DNA from: Paenibacillaceae bacterium GAS479
GTDB lineage: Bacteria > Bacillota > Bacilli > Paenibacillales > Paenibacillaceae
Length of the DNA stretch: 64,000 nt
Reading direction: 5' to 3'
Assembly: GCA_900105225.1 (NCBI GenBank)
Contig: LT629764.1
Location: 4,360,501-4,424,500, forward strand
The position numbers and the translations under genes were made by a program. This document shows, piece after piece, positions 1 through 11,568 of this stretch. The first letter of the stretch is position 1, and the number at the start of each line of letters is the position of its first letter. Under the pieces are notes generated by a model. That model saw nothing but the letters and a program-made list of their open reading frames with translations. It made no database searches and was not told where the DNA came from.

Positions 1-369
1 ACTTTCGTTGACGATGACCGGATCCACGAGCTGAACCGCGAATACCGCGGTATCGACCGGCCAACGGATGTGCTCAGCTTTGCCATGCAGGAGGATGGAG
101 AGGATGAACTCGGCATCGTGTTCGAAGTAGAGGAAGAAAACGAAGAGCTTCCTTTCATCGAACCGCTCGGAGATATCATCATTTCTGTTGAAACGGCCGC
201 TCGCCAAGCGGAGGAATACGGACATTCACTGGAAAGAGAAATCGGATTCCTGTTCGTGCATGGTTTTCTGCATCTGATCGGATACGATCATCAGGATGCG
301 GAAGCTGAGGCTGTCATGACAGCCAAACAGGAAGCGGTGCTGCAGCAGGCCGGCTTGACGCGGAGCTGA
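1..369 (+). CDS. ybeY: Endoribonuclease YbeY (rRNA maturation factor), 5' end cut by window edge
   Basis: The reading frame is open from base 1, so the start codon lies upstream of the window; 122 codons are visible. YbeY is a zinc-dependent RNase acting in 16S rRNA 3'-end maturation and ribosome quality control. The visible part has the family's conserved segment [16 protein letters not shown] and the metal-binding motif [11 protein letters not shown] near the C terminus (three His of the H-x3-H-x5-H type). It heads the block dgkA-cdd-era, the same order as in Bacillus. dgkA starts 7 bases after the stop, so they are probably co-transcribed. Confidence 0.95.
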   Translation, partial: TFVDDDRIHELNREYRGIDRPTDVLSFAMQEDGEDELGIVFEVEEENEELPFIEPLGDIIISVETAARQAEEYGHSLEREIGFLFVHGFLHLIGYDHQDAEAEAVMTAKQEAVLQQAGLTRS

Positions 370-376
370 ATTAACG

Positions 377-1247
<871 letters not shown>

Positions 1248-1248
<1 letters not shown>

Positions 1249-2180
1249 TGGCAGGACCGCAGAGCAAAAAAGGCTCCGGTGCAGCCGAAAAGAAATTCCG
1301 TTCCGGATTTGTCGGTATCGTGGGCCGACCTAATGTCGGCAAATCGACGCTAATGAACAAAATGATCGGCCAGAAAATCGCGATCATGTCGGACAAGCCA
1401 CAGACGACGCGCAACAAAATCCATGGCGTTCTGACCCGTGATAATTCGCAAATTGTCTTCCTTGATACACCAGGCATTCACAAACCCAACTCAAAACTGG
1501 GCGATTATATGATCAAAGCGGCTGAAGGCGCGCTGTCCGAGGTTGAAGCCGTTCTGTTCCTCGTAGATGTAGCGGATGGGTTCGGCGGAGGAGATCGCTT
1601 TATCATCGAGCGGCTCAAGTCCGTAAAGACACCTGTTTTCTTGATTCTCAACAAAATTGATAAGATCGATGACGAAAAACTGATGCAGACCATTATCCAG
1701 TACAAGGATATGATGGATTTTGCAGAGATCATTCCGATCTCGGCGCTGCAAGGTAATAACATCGATACGCTGCTGAACCAGTTGGATCGCTATTTGCCGG
1801 AAGGGCCTCAATATTATCCTGCCGACCAAGTGACAGACCATCCGGAGCAGTTCGTATGTGCGGAAATGATCCGCGAAAAGATCCTGCAAAAGACGCGTGA
1901 GGAGATTCCGCATTCCATCGCCGTCACGATTGAGGATATGAAGGTGCAGGAAAATGGTGTTGTGCACATCGGAGCCGTCATTTATGTCGAGAGAGATTCC
2001 CAGAAGGGAATCATCATCGGCAAACAAGGCGCTTTACTCAAGGAAGTTGGCAGGGGGGCAAGGCGCGACATTGAAGCGCTGCTCGGCTCTAAGACGTTCC
2101 TGGAGTTGTGGGTGAAGGTCAAAAAAGACTGGCGAAACCAGGATCGGGTGCTTCGTGATCTCGGGTATCGTAACGAATAG
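1248..2180 (+). CDS. era: GTPase Era, 30S ribosome assembly
   Basis: Essential GTPase that binds the 3' end of 16S rRNA during small-subunit assembly. The 310-residue protein has the P-loop G-R-P-N-V-G-K-S at residues 26-33, a D-T-P-G-I-H-K switch, the N-K-I-D guanine-specificity motif, and a C-terminal KH RNA-binding domain containing G-I-I-I-G-K-Q-G. Start overlaps the cdd stop by one base. The N-terminal extension of about 15 residues before the G domain is Lys-rich. Confidence 0.97.
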
Positions 2181-2339
2181 ATTCCTAGCGAAGGATTTCG
2201 CTTCTCGTTAATCTTTGCTTGGAGAGCGGTTTAGATCAATTCCCGCTTTTTGACAGCATAGCCGAGTCGGATTTATCGCATTCTAAAGAGGTCAGAACGC
2301 TGAGGCGTCTCCACTTTGAAAGCGAAAGGAAGATACGGC

Positions 2340-2513
2340 ATGCGGGATTTTTCGTGGACCTATTTTGCGATGACCGGTGATGTAGAGTCGTTTTTGCTTT
2401 ACAAGGAAGTGAATCAGCTTCGCATGGCGGGAAGCGCGGAAGCGGCGGCGGCAGCTGATGATGCAGGCGCAGATGAGCTTTCAGGCATGAGCCAGGAAGC
2501 TTTGCTGGTCTAG
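2340..2513 (+). CDS. yqzL: YqzL-like small protein
   Basis: A 57-residue protein in the position between era and recO where Bacillales carry yqzL. The N terminus M-R-D-F-S-W-T-Y-F-A-M-T-G-D-V followed by S-F-L-L-Y-K-E matches the YqzL pattern (short, aromatic-rich, then F/Y-L-x-Y-K). The ATG at 2340 is preferred over an in-frame upstream start because AAAGGAAG sits at good spacing before it. The tail is Ala/Asp-rich and probably disordered. Function unknown. A TTGACA at 2250-2255 with a weak TTATCG 17 bases later may be a local promoter. A strong terminator follows at 2552-2581. Confidence 0.65.
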   Translation: MRDFSWTYFAMTGDVESFLLYKEVNQLRMAGSAEAAAAADDAGADELSGMSQEALLV

Positions 2514-2551
2514 CTCCAACAGAAAGTTCCGTTTCTCCATGTTTCTATGCC

Positions 2552-2581
2552 CGTCCGGAGCGAATTAGCTCCGGACGTTTT
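2552..2581 (+). terminator. Rho-independent terminator after yqzL
   Basis: Perfect 10-bp stem CGTCCGGAGC / GCTCCGGACG (2552-2561 with 2568-2577), 6-base loop, then TTTT. It ends the ybeY-era-yqzL unit before recO. Confidence 0.8.
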
Positions 2582-2641
2582 GGCATTTAATCATGCTCGT
2601 CTAGCGAGCGGTTCCCTGTCCGGGACAGAGGGGGGAAACGC

Positions 2642-3538
2642 GTGATCTATCGCGTGGAAGGCATTGTCATACGCAGTATGGACTACGGGGAAGGCAACAA
2701 GATCGTAACTATCCTGACCGATACGGCAGGAAAGGTTGGCATTATGGCGCGCGGCGCCAAAAAGGTGCGCAGTCGGCATACCTCGTTAGTGCAGCCATTT
2801 ACGCTAGGGGAATTCGTCTATTTCCGCAATGCAGGGCTCGGCCAACTCAATGCTGGCGAAATTCTGGAATCCAACCATCAGTTGCGGGAGGATATTGAGT
2901 TGTCTTCGTATGCGGCATATGCGGCCGAATTATGCGACCGGGCCTTTCAGGACGAGGAGGTCGGCGCCTACCTGTTCCATCAGCTGCGAGCTTGCTTCGA
3001 TGCGCTTCGGGAAGGCAAGGAGCCCAGCATTGTCATCCATCTGTTTGAAATGAAAATTCTTGAAGCGGCAGGTTATGGGCCACAACTGGATAGTTGCGTA
3101 AGCTGTGGCTCGGACAGTGGACCGTTCAGGCTCAGTCCCGGCAGTGGAGGCATTTTATGCCGGCGCTGCTCGGGCCGCGACCCAGGAGCTTTGCCGCTTG
3201 AAGAAGGCGTGTTGAAGCTGCTTCGTCTTTTTTCGGCTATCGATATGCGGAGGCTCGGCTCGATTCAGGTTAAACCTCAGACGCGTGAGCAGTTGAAAGC
3301 GGCGCTTCGCGCGTTGATGGATACACATCTGGATATAAGGCTCAAAACGCGTGGTTTCCTGGATCAGTTGGATCGATTGTCGCTTCCTGCCATCGAGGCA
3401 GCCGGGCGAAGAAGGCAGCAAATGGAGGCTTCCGCGAGTGAATCCAGAATCGAATCCAGTCGGAACGAAATTCCTTCGACAGACATCACAAAGGAACTTG
3501 ACGGCGATTCGGACGAAAAGTTGGACGAAGGACTTTAA
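2642..3538 (+). CDS. recO: DNA repair protein RecO
   Basis: RecO loads RecA onto SSB-coated DNA with RecR. The 298-residue product begins at a GTG codon preceded by a G-rich Shine-Dalgarno (AGGGGGG). It shows the N-terminal OB-fold start Y-R-V-E-G-I-V-I-R and the zinc-finger pattern C-V-S-C-G ... C-R-R-C around residues 158-180. The last 40 or so residues are charged and low-complexity, longer than in B. subtilis RecO, and likely disordered. Confidence 0.93.
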   Translation: MIYRVEGIVIRSMDYGEGNKIVTILTDTAGKVGIMARGAKKVRSRHTSLVQPFTLGEFVYFRNAGLGQLNAGEILESNHQLREDIELSSYAAYAAELCDRAFQDEEVGAYLFHQLRACFDALREGKEPSIVIHLFEMKILEAAGYGPQLDSCVSCGSDSGPFRLSPGSGGILCRRCSGRDPGALPLEEGVLKLLRLFSAIDMRRLGSIQVKPQTREQLKAALRALMDTHLDIRLKTRGFLDQLDRLSLPAIEAAGRRRQQMEASASESRIESSRNEIPSTDITKELDGDSDEKLDEGL

Positions 3539-3621
3539 GGGTCGGATGAAGAATTCAAAACACCAGATAAATGACTCCCAAAAACCAATTAATTCTAGTG
3601 TCCAGAAGGCTTATCCGACGC

Positions 3622-3650
3622 TTGACATCGTTATACATGGCCGCTACAAT
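3622..3650 (+). promoter_or_regulatory. Sigma-A promoter of the glyQS T-box leader
   Basis: Consensus -35 TTGACA (3622-3627), 17-base spacer, -10 TACAAT (3645-3650). Transcription would start near 3657, at the beginning of the T-box leader. It separates glyQS from recO as an independent unit. Confidence 0.8.
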
Positions 3651-3656
3651 GGGGTA

Positions 3657-3918
3657 ATATGCTCAAACGAACGATGATGGAGAAGGTAGTCTGCCCATTC
3701 TTTCCGTAAGATAGAATTCAGCGAGCCAGGGGCAGTGAGAGCCTGGCCGGACAGCGCAGACGAGAGGCACTCCGGAGTACGTGATTTCAGGAAAGCGGGC
3801 TTTCCGCCTGCGCCGACACGGCGACGGCTTCAGAGAGCCAAGTAGGGTGGAACCGCGGGAGATTACAAGCTCTCGTCCCTACGTCTGTGGAGCAGACGTA
3901 GGCGGCGGGGCTTTTTTG
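3657..3918 (+). promoter_or_regulatory. Glycyl T-box riboswitch with antiterminator/terminator switch
   Basis: The leader senses uncharged tRNA-Gly and controls glyQS. The T-box sequence AGGGTGGAACCGCGGG is at 3844-3859. Two mutually exclusive pairings are visible. The antiterminator pairs GTAGGG (3842-3847) with CCCTAC (3877-3882). The terminator pairs CCTACGTCTG (3878-3887) with CAGACGTAGG (3893-3902), extends outwards with one bulged C to about 3871/3910, and is followed by six T (3912-3917). A Stem I base pairing GTCTGC/GCAGAC (3689-3694 with 3756-3761) is seen. GGC at 3766-3768, followed by A, is a plausible Gly specifier codon, but that assignment needs a fold. Confidence 0.92.
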
Positions 3919-4007
3919 GTGTCTCCAGACCCTTCTCGTCTGATCCAGGTTCATGCCGGACCGACCGGTATACCCAGACAGATTCCTTTTAAGGAGAGTG
4001 GCCAAAC

Positions 4008-4895
4008 ATGAATTTTCAAGGCATGATTCTCACGCTGCAACAGTTTTGGGCCGAGCAGAACTGCATTCTGGTTCAGCCCTACGACGTTGAGAAGGGTGCG
4101 GGTACGATGAACCCGATGACCTTTTTGCGTTCCATCGGTCCCGAGCCATGGAATGTCGCTTATGTAGAGCCTTCACGTCGTCCGGCTGACGGACGCTACG
4201 GCGAGAACCCGAATCGACTTTATCAGCATCATCAGTTCCAGGTCATTCTCAAGCCGTCACCCGACAATATCCAAGAACTTTATTTGGAAAGTTTGAAGCG
4301 GCTGGGCATTGATCCACTGCATCATGACATCCGTTTTGTTGAGGATAACTGGGAAAATCCATCCCTCGGCTGTGCGGGCCTTGGCTGGGAAGTATGGCTT
4401 AATGGTATGGAAATTACACAGTTCACTTATTTCCAACAAGTCGGCGGTATTGAAACTAGTCCGGTCTCCGGTGAAATTACGTACGGTCTAGAGCGCCTCG
4501 CTTCTTATATTCAAGAGAAGGAAAATGTATTCGATCTTGAATGGGTAGAAGGCGTTACTTATGGCGATGTGTTCCTGCAGCCCGAATATGAGCATTCCAA
4601 ATATACGTTTGAGATCAGTGATCCGGCGATGCTGTTCCAGCTCTTCTCGATGTATGAGGAGGAGGCACGCCGTGCGATGGAGCAGAACCTTGTGTTCCCT
4701 GCATACGATTATGTGCTCAAATGCTCCCATACGTTCAACCTGCTGGACGCGCGCGGAGCGATCAGTGTGACGGAACGGACAGGCTATATTACGCGTGTTC
4801 GCAATCTGGCTCGCTCTTGCGCGGCCACTTATTTGGAGGAGAGGGAACGTCTTGGATTCCCGCTGCTGAAGAAAGGAGTGGAGCAAAATGGCTAA
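4008..4895 (+). CDS. glyQ: Glycine-tRNA ligase alpha subunit
   Basis: Catalytic subunit of the tetrameric (alpha2beta2) glycyl-tRNA synthetase, a class II enzyme of the bacterial type. The 295-residue protein starts with the typical [14 protein letters not shown] and contains G-A-G-T-M-N-P and [17 protein letters not shown] (motif regions). Strong Shine-Dalgarno AAGGAGAG upstream. Its 3' end overlaps glyS by 8 bases, which fits equal synthesis of the two subunits. Controlled by the T-box upstream. Confidence 0.98.
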   Translation: MNFQGMILTLQQFWAEQNCILVQPYDVEKGAGTMNPMTFLRSIGPEPWNVAYVEPSRRPADGRYGENPNRLYQHHQFQVILKPSPDNIQELYLESLKRLGIDPLHHDIRFVEDNWENPSLGCAGLGWEVWLNGMEITQFTYFQQVGGIETSPVSGEITYGLERLASYIQEKENVFDLEWVEGVTYGDVFLQPEYEHSKYTFEISDPAMLFQLFSMYEEEARRAMEQNLVFPAYDYVLKCSHTFNLLDARGAISVTERTGYITRVRNLARSCAATYLEERERLGFPLLKKGVEQNG

Positions 4896-6975
4896 GGATC
4901 TTCTGTTCGAGATCGGTCTTGAGGAAGTACCCGCTCGTTTCGTACGCTCTGCTGTGAATCAGCTGCAGGAGCGGGTTGTTAAGTGGCTGGATGAGTCACG
5001 CATTGCACATGGAGAGGTTAGAGCTTATGCAACGCCGCGCCGTCTCGCTATTTTGGCCGAAGCGGTCGAAGAGAAACAAGCCGACGTAAGCGAAGAGGTC
5101 AAAGGGCCTTCGCGCAAAATTGCGCAGGATGCCGAGGGCAACTGGAGCAAAGCGGCGCTTGGTTTCGCTCGCAGCCAAGGTGTGGAGCCGGAAGGGCTGT
5201 TCTTCAAAGAGTTGGCAGGCGTGGAATACGTTTATGCCAACAAGTCCAGCCTAGGTGTTGAGACTTCTGCTGTATTGGCGGATGGTCTGACTGGAATTCT
5301 GACTTCTATGACCTTCCCTAAAAATATGCGCTGGGGCTCGTATGAGCTGAAGTTTGTGCGTCCGATCAAATGGTTAATCGCGTTGTACGGCTCTGAAATC
5401 GTGCCGATGGAAATTGCAGGCGTAAAAAGCGGCAATGTAACGCGCGGCCATCGTTTCCTCGGTAAAGAAACAACGGTGCAGGAGCCGGCTGCTTATGTTG
5501 AGGCGTTGCGCGCTCAGCATGTCATCACCGACATTGCCGAGCGTGAGCAACTCATTGTGAAGGGCATCGAATCGCTGGCCAAAGAGCGCGGATGGACCAT
5601 TACGATCAAGGATGATCTACTTGAGGAAGTTCTTTTCTTGGTCGAGACACCGACAGTGCTGTTCGGTTCCTTCGACCCGTCCTTCCTTGAAATTCCTCAG
5701 GAAGTGTTGATCACCTCGATGCGCGAGCATCAACGTTACTTCCCGGTGCTGGATGATGGGGGCAAGCTGCTGCCTTATTTTGTTACCGTACGGAACGGCA
5801 ATGCTGTTTCTCTGGATAATGTAGCAAGGGGCAATGAGAAGGTGCTGCGCGCTCGCTTGTCGGACGCCAAATTCTTCTATGCGGAAGATCAGAAGCTGGC
5901 AATCGGCGATGCGCTGCAAAAGCTGGAAACGGTCGTTTACCATGAAGAGCTTGGCACGGTAGCCGATAAAGTGCGCCGCATCGTGAAGCTGACCGAAACT
6001 ATCGCTGCTGCTGCCGGAACAGAACAGCAAGCAGCTCGCGATGCGGTACGTACCGCGGAGATTTGCAAGTTTGATCTAGTTACCCAAATGGTCTATGAAT
6101 TCCCTGAGCTGCAAGGCATCATGGGCGAGGATTATGCGCGTAAGGCAGGAGAGGGCGAGGTAGTCGCTACTGCGATCAACGAGCATTATCAGCCGCGCTT
6201 CTCCGGCGATACCGCATCGGCTTCAGTGCCGGGCGCATTGGTCAGTCTGGCCGACAAGCTGGACACAATCGTTGGCTGCTTCTCAATTGGCATTATCCCG
6301 ACCGGCTCGCAGGATCCTTATGCGCTTCGCAGACAGGCGGCTGGCATCGTACAAACGCTGATGACGCATCAGTTGCCTGTACGTCTATCCGAGTTATTCG
6401 ATTTGGCGCTGGATGTGCATGAGCAGCGCGGGCTGAAACGCAGCCGCCAAGAAATTCGTAAAGAGCTTTATGATTTCTTTGCTCTTCGTCTCAAAAATGT
6501 ACTGACCGAGCAAGGTAATCGTTATGATGTCATTGATGCCGCTTTGGCAGCGGGCTTCGACGATCTGAATCTCGCGGTGGAACGCGCCGCTATTCTTCTG
6601 GCCCGCGCGGCTGGACCGGAACGCGAGCAATTCAAATCCGTTGTTGACGCGCTGACGCGGACGGCAAATCTGGCAGCCAAAGCGGAGCCAGGGGTTGCTG
6701 TTGAAGCAAGCCTGCTGGAAGCGGACGCAGAAAAACGGCTTTTCGAAGCTTCCTCATTAGTAGGTCTGCAGTTCCGCCAAGCGATGGATTCCGGCGATGC
6801 AGATGCCGCATTGAACCGACTCACTGAGCTTCGTGAACCGATTACGGCATTTTTTGATTCGGTTATGGTCATGGCTGAGGATGAGGCTGTTCGTCGCAAT
6901 CGACTGGCGCTGCTTGCTGGGATAGCGAGCAATGCTGCAGAATATGCGGATTTCTCCAAGCTAGTCTGGTCTTAA
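4888..6975 (+). CDS. glyS: Glycine-tRNA ligase beta subunit
   Basis: Beta subunit (695 residues) that binds and positions tRNA-Gly. The N terminus [14 protein letters not shown] is a hallmark of the family, and the central [12 protein letters not shown] ... [10 protein letters not shown] segment is its HD-like region. Length is normal. It overlaps glyQ by 8 bases. The next gene starts 18 bases downstream. The regulator gene ccpN, found here in B. subtilis, is missing. Confidence 0.97.
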   Translation: MAKDLLFEIGLEEVPARFVRSAVNQLQERVVKWLDESRIAHGEVRAYATPRRLAILAEAVEEKQADVSEEVKGPSRKIAQDAEGNWSKAALGFARSQGVEPEGLFFKELAGVEYVYANKSSLGVETSAVLADGLTGILTSMTFPKNMRWGSYELKFVRPIKWLIALYGSEIVPMEIAGVKSGNVTRGHRFLGKETTVQEPAAYVEALRAQHVITDIAEREQLIVKGIESLAKERGWTITIKDDLLEEVLFLVETPTVLFGSFDPSFLEIPQEVLITSMREHQRYFPVLDDGGKLLPYFVTVRNGNAVSLDNVARGNEKVLRARLSDAKFFYAEDQKLAIGDALQKLETVVYHEELGTVADKVRRIVKLTETIAAAAGTEQQAARDAVRTAEICKFDLVTQMVYEFPELQGIMGEDYARKAGEGEVVATAINEHYQPRFSGDTASASVPGALVSLADKLDTIVGCFSIGIIPTGSQDPYALRRQAAGIVQTLMTHQLPVRLSELFDLALDVHEQRGLKRSRQEIRKELYDFFALRLKNVLTEQGNRYDVIDAALAAGFDDLNLAVERAAILLARAAGPEREQFKSVVDALTRTANLAAKAEPGVAVEASLLEADAEKRLFEASSLVGLQFRQAMDSGDADAALNRLTELREPITAFFDSVMVMAEDEAVRRNRLALLAGIASNAAEYADFSKLVWS

Positions 6976-6993
6976 AAAAAGGAGAGTGGCAGC

Positions 6994-7815
6994 TTGAGTT
7001 CGAACGCACATAATCGCGATGTTATTGTTTATGTCGTGTCCGATTCGGCAGGAGATACAGGCGATCTTGTCGTACGCGCAGCCGCTGCGCAGTTTCATCC
7101 TATCGTACCGCAAATTCGCAGAGCGCCTTTCGTCACGGACGAAGCGGCGCTTGCCAAAGTGGTAGAGCTGGCGAGTGGCAATGGGGCGATCATCCTCTAT
7201 ACGCTGGTGCTGCCGCATTTGCGAGAGGCGATGGTCAGGCTTGGCGAGGGCAGCTCGGTTGAAACAATTGATCTGCTCGGACCGCTGATCCATAGCCTGG
7301 AGCAGAAGACAGGGATACCGTCCAGGCAGGAGCCAGGCCTTAATCATGTACTTGACGAGGATTATTTCCGTAAGGTCGAGGCGGTAGAATTTGCCGTAAA
7401 ATATGATGACGCAAGGGATACAACTGGCATCAAAAAAGCCGATATTGTTCTTGTGGGCGTTTCGCGCACGTCCAAAACTCCGCTGTCCATGTATCTTGCT
7501 CATAAAAAATACAAGGTGGCCAATGTGCCGCTGGTGCCTGAGCTGAAGCCTCCAGACGAGCTTTTTGCGATTCCGAAGGAACGGATCATAGGCCTTTCGA
7601 TCGGCGTGCATTATTTGAACGTCATTCGCAAGGAACGCTTGAAGGCGCTTGGTTTGCCGGATAGCGCCTCTTATGCCACTGCGGAACGCATTGAGCGTGA
7701 GTTGGCCTATGCCAAGGAAATTACGGATCGAATCGGTTGCTTCACAATGGATGTCTCCCATCGGGCAGTGGAGGAGACGGCCAGCATCATTATGGAACGG
7801 ATTCGCGGCAACTAA
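6994..7815 (+). CDS. yqfL: PPSR-type kinase/pyrophosphorylase (YqfL family)
   Basis: Bifunctional ADP-dependent kinase and phosphate-dependent phosphorylase of the family that regulates pyruvate phosphate dikinase or PEP synthetase by threonine phosphorylation. The 273-residue protein has the family P-loop G-V-S-R-T-S-K-T-P-L-S around residues 157-167 and an N terminus V-Y-V-V-S-D-S-A-G-D-T. It starts at TTG 6994, with AAAGGAGAG placed just upstream; no better ATG exists. Location between glyS and yqxD-dnaG equals B. subtilis yqfL. Which target enzyme it controls cannot be read from this window. Confidence 0.9.
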   Translation: MSSNAHNRDVIVYVVSDSAGDTGDLVVRAAAAQFHPIVPQIRRAPFVTDEAALAKVVELASGNGAIILYTLVLPHLREAMVRLGEGSSVETIDLLGPLIHSLEQKTGIPSRQEPGLNHVLDEDYFRKVEAVEFAVKYDDARDTTGIKKADIVLVGVSRTSKTPLSMYLAHKKYKVANVPLVPELKPPDELFAIPKERIIGLSIGVHYLNVIRKERLKALGLPDSASYATAERIERELAYAKEITDRIGCFTMDVSHRAVEETASIIMERIRGN

Positions 7816-7863
7816 CCCCTAACCGGTCCGGGTCTTAGGACTCAGCTGTTTACGGAGGAGGCG

Positions 7864-8328
7864 ATGGGAATGGGTGGAACCCGCATTGTCGTGGACGCGG
7901 ATGCTTGCCCGGTCAAGCGAGAGATTATGGACACAGCCTACCCTATGTCGGTGCCGGTGCTCATGGTCTCTTCTTATGATCATCATCTGGAGCCTGAGCC
8001 AGGCATGGACATTGCACATGTCGATCGGAGCAGCCAATCGGCGGATCTATACATCCTGAACCGGGTGGGCCGAGGAGATATCGTTGTTACCGGTGATTAT
8101 GGCCTGGCGGCCGTAGCTCTCGCTAAGGGCGCCCAGGTTATCGGTTTTCGCGGACAGGTTTATCATAATGACACGATGGACTCGCTGATGGCTCGTCGCC
8201 ATGAGCAAAGCGTCATCCGACGCAACGGAGGCAGGACTAAAGGGCCTAAGCCAATGACAGCGGAGGACAAAACGACCTTTCAACAAAAGCTGACAAAACT
8301 TTTACTTGCCAAGCAGGAAAACGTTTAG
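7864..8328 (+). CDS. yqxD: UPF0178 / DUF188 family protein (YqxD/YaiI)
   Basis: A 154-residue protein (152 if the second ATG at 7870 is used; the GGAGGAG at 7854-7860 fits either). It begins R-I-V-V-D-A-D-A-C-P-V-K and contains N-R-V-G-R-G-D-I-V-V-T-G-D-Y-G-L-A, both signatures of the PIN-like DUF188 fold. The conserved Asp residues suggest a metal-dependent nuclease-like fold, but no activity is established. It sits directly before dnaG, as in B. subtilis. Confidence 0.88.
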   Translation: MGMGGTRIVVDADACPVKREIMDTAYPMSVPVLMVSSYDHHLEPEPGMDIAHVDRSSQSADLYILNRVGRGDIVVTGDYGLAAVALAKGAQVIGFRGQVYHNDTMDSLMARRHEQSVIRRNGGRTKGPKPMTAEDKTTFQQKLTKLLLAKQENV

Positions 8329-8375
8329 GACCAGCGAATAGTATTACGTGTTATTCAGACGAAGGTGATGAACGA

Positions 8376-10223
8376 GTGGCATACGGCAAGATACCGGAAA
8401 GCGTTATTGAAGAAGTGCGCCGGCATCATGAAATTGTAGACACAGTCGGGAAGTACGTTCATCTGACCAAGAACGGCAAATATATGAAGGGGCTGTGTCC
8501 GTTCCATTCGGAGCGCACGCCTTCCTTCACGGTGACGCCCGAGCTGCAAATTTTCCATTGCTACGGCTGCGGCAAGGGCGGCAATGTCATTCGGTTCATT
8601 GAAGAGATCGAGGGCTACTCCTTCCCGGAAGCCGTCCGCCACTTGGCGGAACAGGCAGGGATGCCCATCACATGGGATGTGCCCGGAGAGAGCTCTTCGC
8701 CGCGTGACCCCGAGCTTGATGCCTCGTATGAGGCCAATGAGCTTGCCGCCAAGTTTTATCATTACTTGCTCAACAACTCCGCGCAAGGTCAAGAGGCAAA
8801 GGCCTATCTGATCGAGCGGGGATTGAACGGCAGACTGATTGACGAATTCACCATCGGCTTTGCACCGGAGAGTTGGGATACGCTATCCAGATTTCTGCAA
8901 TCGAGGGGCTACGAGCCTGAGCTGCTGGAAAAAGCGGGACTGCTGTCGGCCAAAAATGATGGAAGCGGGCATGTGGATCGTTTCCGAGCCCGTATTATGT
9001 TCCCGATTCGGGCGAAGGACGGCAAGATTTGCGGTTTTGCCGGACGTGTTATGGATGATTCCAAGCCCAAGTATTTGAACACGCCCGAGACGAAGCTGTT
9101 TGCCAAAAGCAAACTGCTGTATCAACTGCACTCGGCACGGGCCGTTTTCCGCAAAAAGCGTTCAGCTGTCCTTTTCGAAGGTTATATGGATGTCATCAAG
9201 GCTTGGTCAGCTGGGGTTAAAAACGGGATTGCCGCTATGGGAACTGCCTTAACAGATGATCATGCGGCGCTGCTTTCCCGCGAGGTTGATGAGGTAATTC
9301 TCTGCTATGATGGTGATGACGCTGGACAAGCTGCTGCGATGAAGTCCATTCCTATTCTCGAAAAAGCCGGGCTCAAGGCGCTTATCGCGATACTCCCAAA
9401 GGGCATGGACCCCGACGAGCATATTACGCGATTCGGTGCGGAGACCTTTATGAGAGAGGTCATGGAGCATCCCGTATCCGTAACTAAATTTAAGCTACTA
9501 TATTCCCGCAGGAATCATACACTCTTAGGAGAAGAGGGCCGTAAAAACTATGTCATGGAAGCCGTTGGCATAGTTGCGGAACTGGATTCCCGTACGGAAC
9601 AGGAAATATACCTGAAGGAGCTTTCTCGCGAATTCGAGCTGTCTCTGGAATCGCTCAAGCAGGACTGTCATCGGATCTGGAGCGAGCGGCAGAAATCAAG
9701 GCCCGACAGGGATAAGAACGACATTTCGTGGAATAATGGTAGGAATGAAACAAGGCGCGCGCCCTCGGCACCTACAATGCTGCCCGCTTACCAGCGAGCA
9801 GAACGCAGATTGCTGAGCGTGATGATACGGGATGCAGAAATAGCGCGGAGTGTGTATGACCGGCTCGGAGATGCATTCAATGTGGAAGATCACGTGGCTC
9901 TTGCTGCTTATCTGTACGCCTATTATGCACAGGGGCTTGAACCGGATGTTAGTCGGTTCATCGCTTCCCTGCAGGATGAACGCCTGGAAAGGGCTGCTGC
10001 TTCCATTCTGATGAACGAGGATGCATCTCCCTTTGACGAGCATATGCTTATGGCCTACATTCATGAAATTCAAAAGGTGCCTCGTCTAAAGGAAATCGAA
10101 ATTCGCAGGGAAGAAGCGCTGCGGGCGGAAAGAGCCGGCGATGTGCTGAAAGCGGCAAAGATTCAAATTGAGATTATCGCCCTAGAAAGACAGCTCAAGG
10201 AACGGCAGGATGATCCTTTCTAG
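8376..10223 (+). CDS. dnaG: DNA primase
   Basis: Synthesises RNA primers at the replication fork. The 615-residue protein begins at GTG 8376. It carries the CHC2 zinc finger (C41, H44, C62, C65), the TOPRIM domain starting [11 protein letters not shown], and a C-terminal helicase-binding region rich in charged helices. Length is typical of Bacillales primases. It is followed after 19 bases by sigA, giving the classic macromolecular-synthesis operon without rpsU. Confidence 0.96.
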   Translation: MAYGKIPESVIEEVRRHHEIVDTVGKYVHLTKNGKYMKGLCPFHSERTPSFTVTPELQIFHCYGCGKGGNVIRFIEEIEGYSFPEAVRHLAEQAGMPITWDVPGESSSPRDPELDASYEANELAAKFYHYLLNNSAQGQEAKAYLIERGLNGRLIDEFTIGFAPESWDTLSRFLQSRGYEPELLEKAGLLSAKNDGSGHVDRFRARIMFPIRAKDGKICGFAGRVMDDSKPKYLNTPETKLFAKSKLLYQLHSARAVFRKKRSAVLFEGYMDVIKAWSAGVKNGIAAMGTALTDDHAALLSREVDEVILCYDGDDAGQAAAMKSIPILEKAGLKALIAILPKGMDPDEHITRFGAETFMREVMEHPVSVTKFKLLYSRRNHTLLGEEGRKNYVMEAVGIVAELDSRTEQEIYLKELSREFELSLESLKQDCHRIWSERQKSRPDRDKNDISWNNGRNETRRAPSAPTMLPAYQRAERRLLSVMIRDAEIARSVYDRLGDAFNVEDHVALAAYLYAYYAQGLEPDVSRFIASLQDERLERAAASILMNEDASPFDEHMLMAYIHEIQKVPRLKEIEIRREEALRAERAGDVLKAAKIQIEIIALERQLKERQDDPF

Positions 10224-10242
10224 GGAGGAGGGAGTCGGGAAC

Positions 10243-11370
10243 ATGGCGAATGACCAACATACGGAGCTGGACAACGAGCAAAAAATGGAGCTGGTCAAAG
10301 ATCAACTCATCGAGCAGGGGAAAAAGCGGTCTTCCCTGTCTTATAAAGAAATCATGGATAAGCTGGCTCCTTTTGACCAAGAGCCAGAACAGATTGATGA
10401 ATTTTTCGAGCAGCTCGACGATCTTGGCATTGAAGTAACAAATGAGCGCGATGACAGACCTTCTCCGCTTGGCGGCGAAGAGCAGGAGCGCGAAGCGGAT
10501 GAATTCAATTTTGATGATGACCTGAGCTTGCCTCCGGGCATCAAGATCAATGATCCAGTGCGCATGTATCTCAAAGAAATCGGACGGGTGCCCTTGCTGC
10601 TGGCCGATGATGAGATTGAGCTTGCCAAGCGGATCGAGAAGGGTGACGAAGAAGCCAAGCGCCGTCTTGCGGAAGCGAATCTTCGTCTTGTCGTCAGCAT
10701 CGCCAAACGCTATGTCGGACGCGGAATGTTGTTCCTCGACTTGATTCAAGAAGGCAATATGGGTCTTATCAAAGCGGTAGAGAAATTCGACCATCAAAAG
10801 GGCTTTAAGTTCAGCACATACGCCACATGGTGGATCCGCCAAGCTATTACTCGCGCGATTGCTGACCAAGCCCGGACGATTCGGATTCCAGTGCATATGG
10901 TCGAGACCATTAACAAGCTGATTCGTGTATCCCGTCAGCTTCTGCAGGAGCTTGGGCGCGAACCTACGCCGGAAGAAATCGCTGCAGAGATGGATCTTAG
11001 CACCGAAAAGGTGCGCGAGATCATGAAGATTGCTCAGGAGCCGGTGTCGCTTGAGACGCCAATCGGTGAAGAGGATGATTCACATCTGGGTGATTTCATT
11101 GAGGATCAGGAGGCGCTTGCTCCGGCAGATGCCGCCGCTTACGAACTGCTCAAGGAACAGCTCGAAGATGTGCTGGACACGCTGACAGAACGTGAGGAAA
11201 ATGTACTGAGGCTCCGCTTCGGCCTGGATGATGGCCGTACTCGGACGCTGGAGGAAGTAGGCAAAGTATTCGGCGTTACGCGCGAGCGTATCCGTCAGAT
11301 CGAAGCCAAGGCATTGCGCAAGTTGCGCCATCCTAGTCGCAGCAAGCGGCTCAAAGACTTCCTCGAATAA
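10243..11370 (+). CDS. sigA: RNA polymerase primary sigma factor (sigma A / RpoD)
   Basis: Main vegetative sigma factor, 375 residues. Seen: region 1.2 start [12 protein letters not shown], region 2 [15 protein letters not shown], region 3, and region 4 helix-turn-helix [17 protein letters not shown]. The frame is open 11 codons further upstream, overlapping dnaG, but ATG 10243 is preceded by AGGGAGGAGG and gives the usual N terminus. A strong terminator follows directly. Confidence 0.97.
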   Translation: MANDQHTELDNEQKMELVKDQLIEQGKKRSSLSYKEIMDKLAPFDQEPEQIDEFFEQLDDLGIEVTNERDDRPSPLGGEEQEREADEFNFDDDLSLPPGIKINDPVRMYLKEIGRVPLLLADDEIELAKRIEKGDEEAKRRLAEANLRLVVSIAKRYVGRGMLFLDLIQEGNMGLIKAVEKFDHQKGFKFSTYATWWIRQAITRAIADQARTIRIPVHMVETINKLIRVSRQLLQELGREPTPEEIAAEMDLSTEKVREIMKIAQEPVSLETPIGEEDDSHLGDFIEDQEALAPADAAAYELLKEQLEDVLDTLTEREENVLRLRFGLDDGRTRTLEEVGKVFGVTRERIRQIEAKALRKLRHPSRSKRLKDFLE

Positions 11371-11379
11371 ACTTTACCG

Positions 11380-11413
11380 GACTCTCTGCTCTGCTGCAGA
11401 GGGTCTTTTTTTT
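11380..11413 (+). terminator. Terminator of the dnaG-sigA operon
   Basis: Stem GACTCTCTGC (11380-11389) with GCAGAGGGTC (11396-11405), one G-U pair, followed by eight T. The 155 bases from here to the next gene hold a second hairpin (GATTAGG 11490-11496 with CCTAATC 11514-11520) and no other recognisable signal. Confidence 0.85.
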
Positions 11414-11568
11414 CATTTTGCCAAGGTACGGGTAGGTCTTACGTCCCTGAAGGCTGAAGTCCCTTCAACGGTCGGGCTCCGTTGTCGATGATTAGGAAGG
11501 GAGTTTCCAAATCCCTAATCAATTGACGTTTCCCATCGTGGAGAACGACAAGAACAAGGAGCAAGCCA

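Noticed and set aside
6961-7761. 266-codon antisense frame over the yqfL gene
   Set aside because: No ribosome-binding site and no recognisable motif; it mirrors a well-supported gene with GC-rich third positions.
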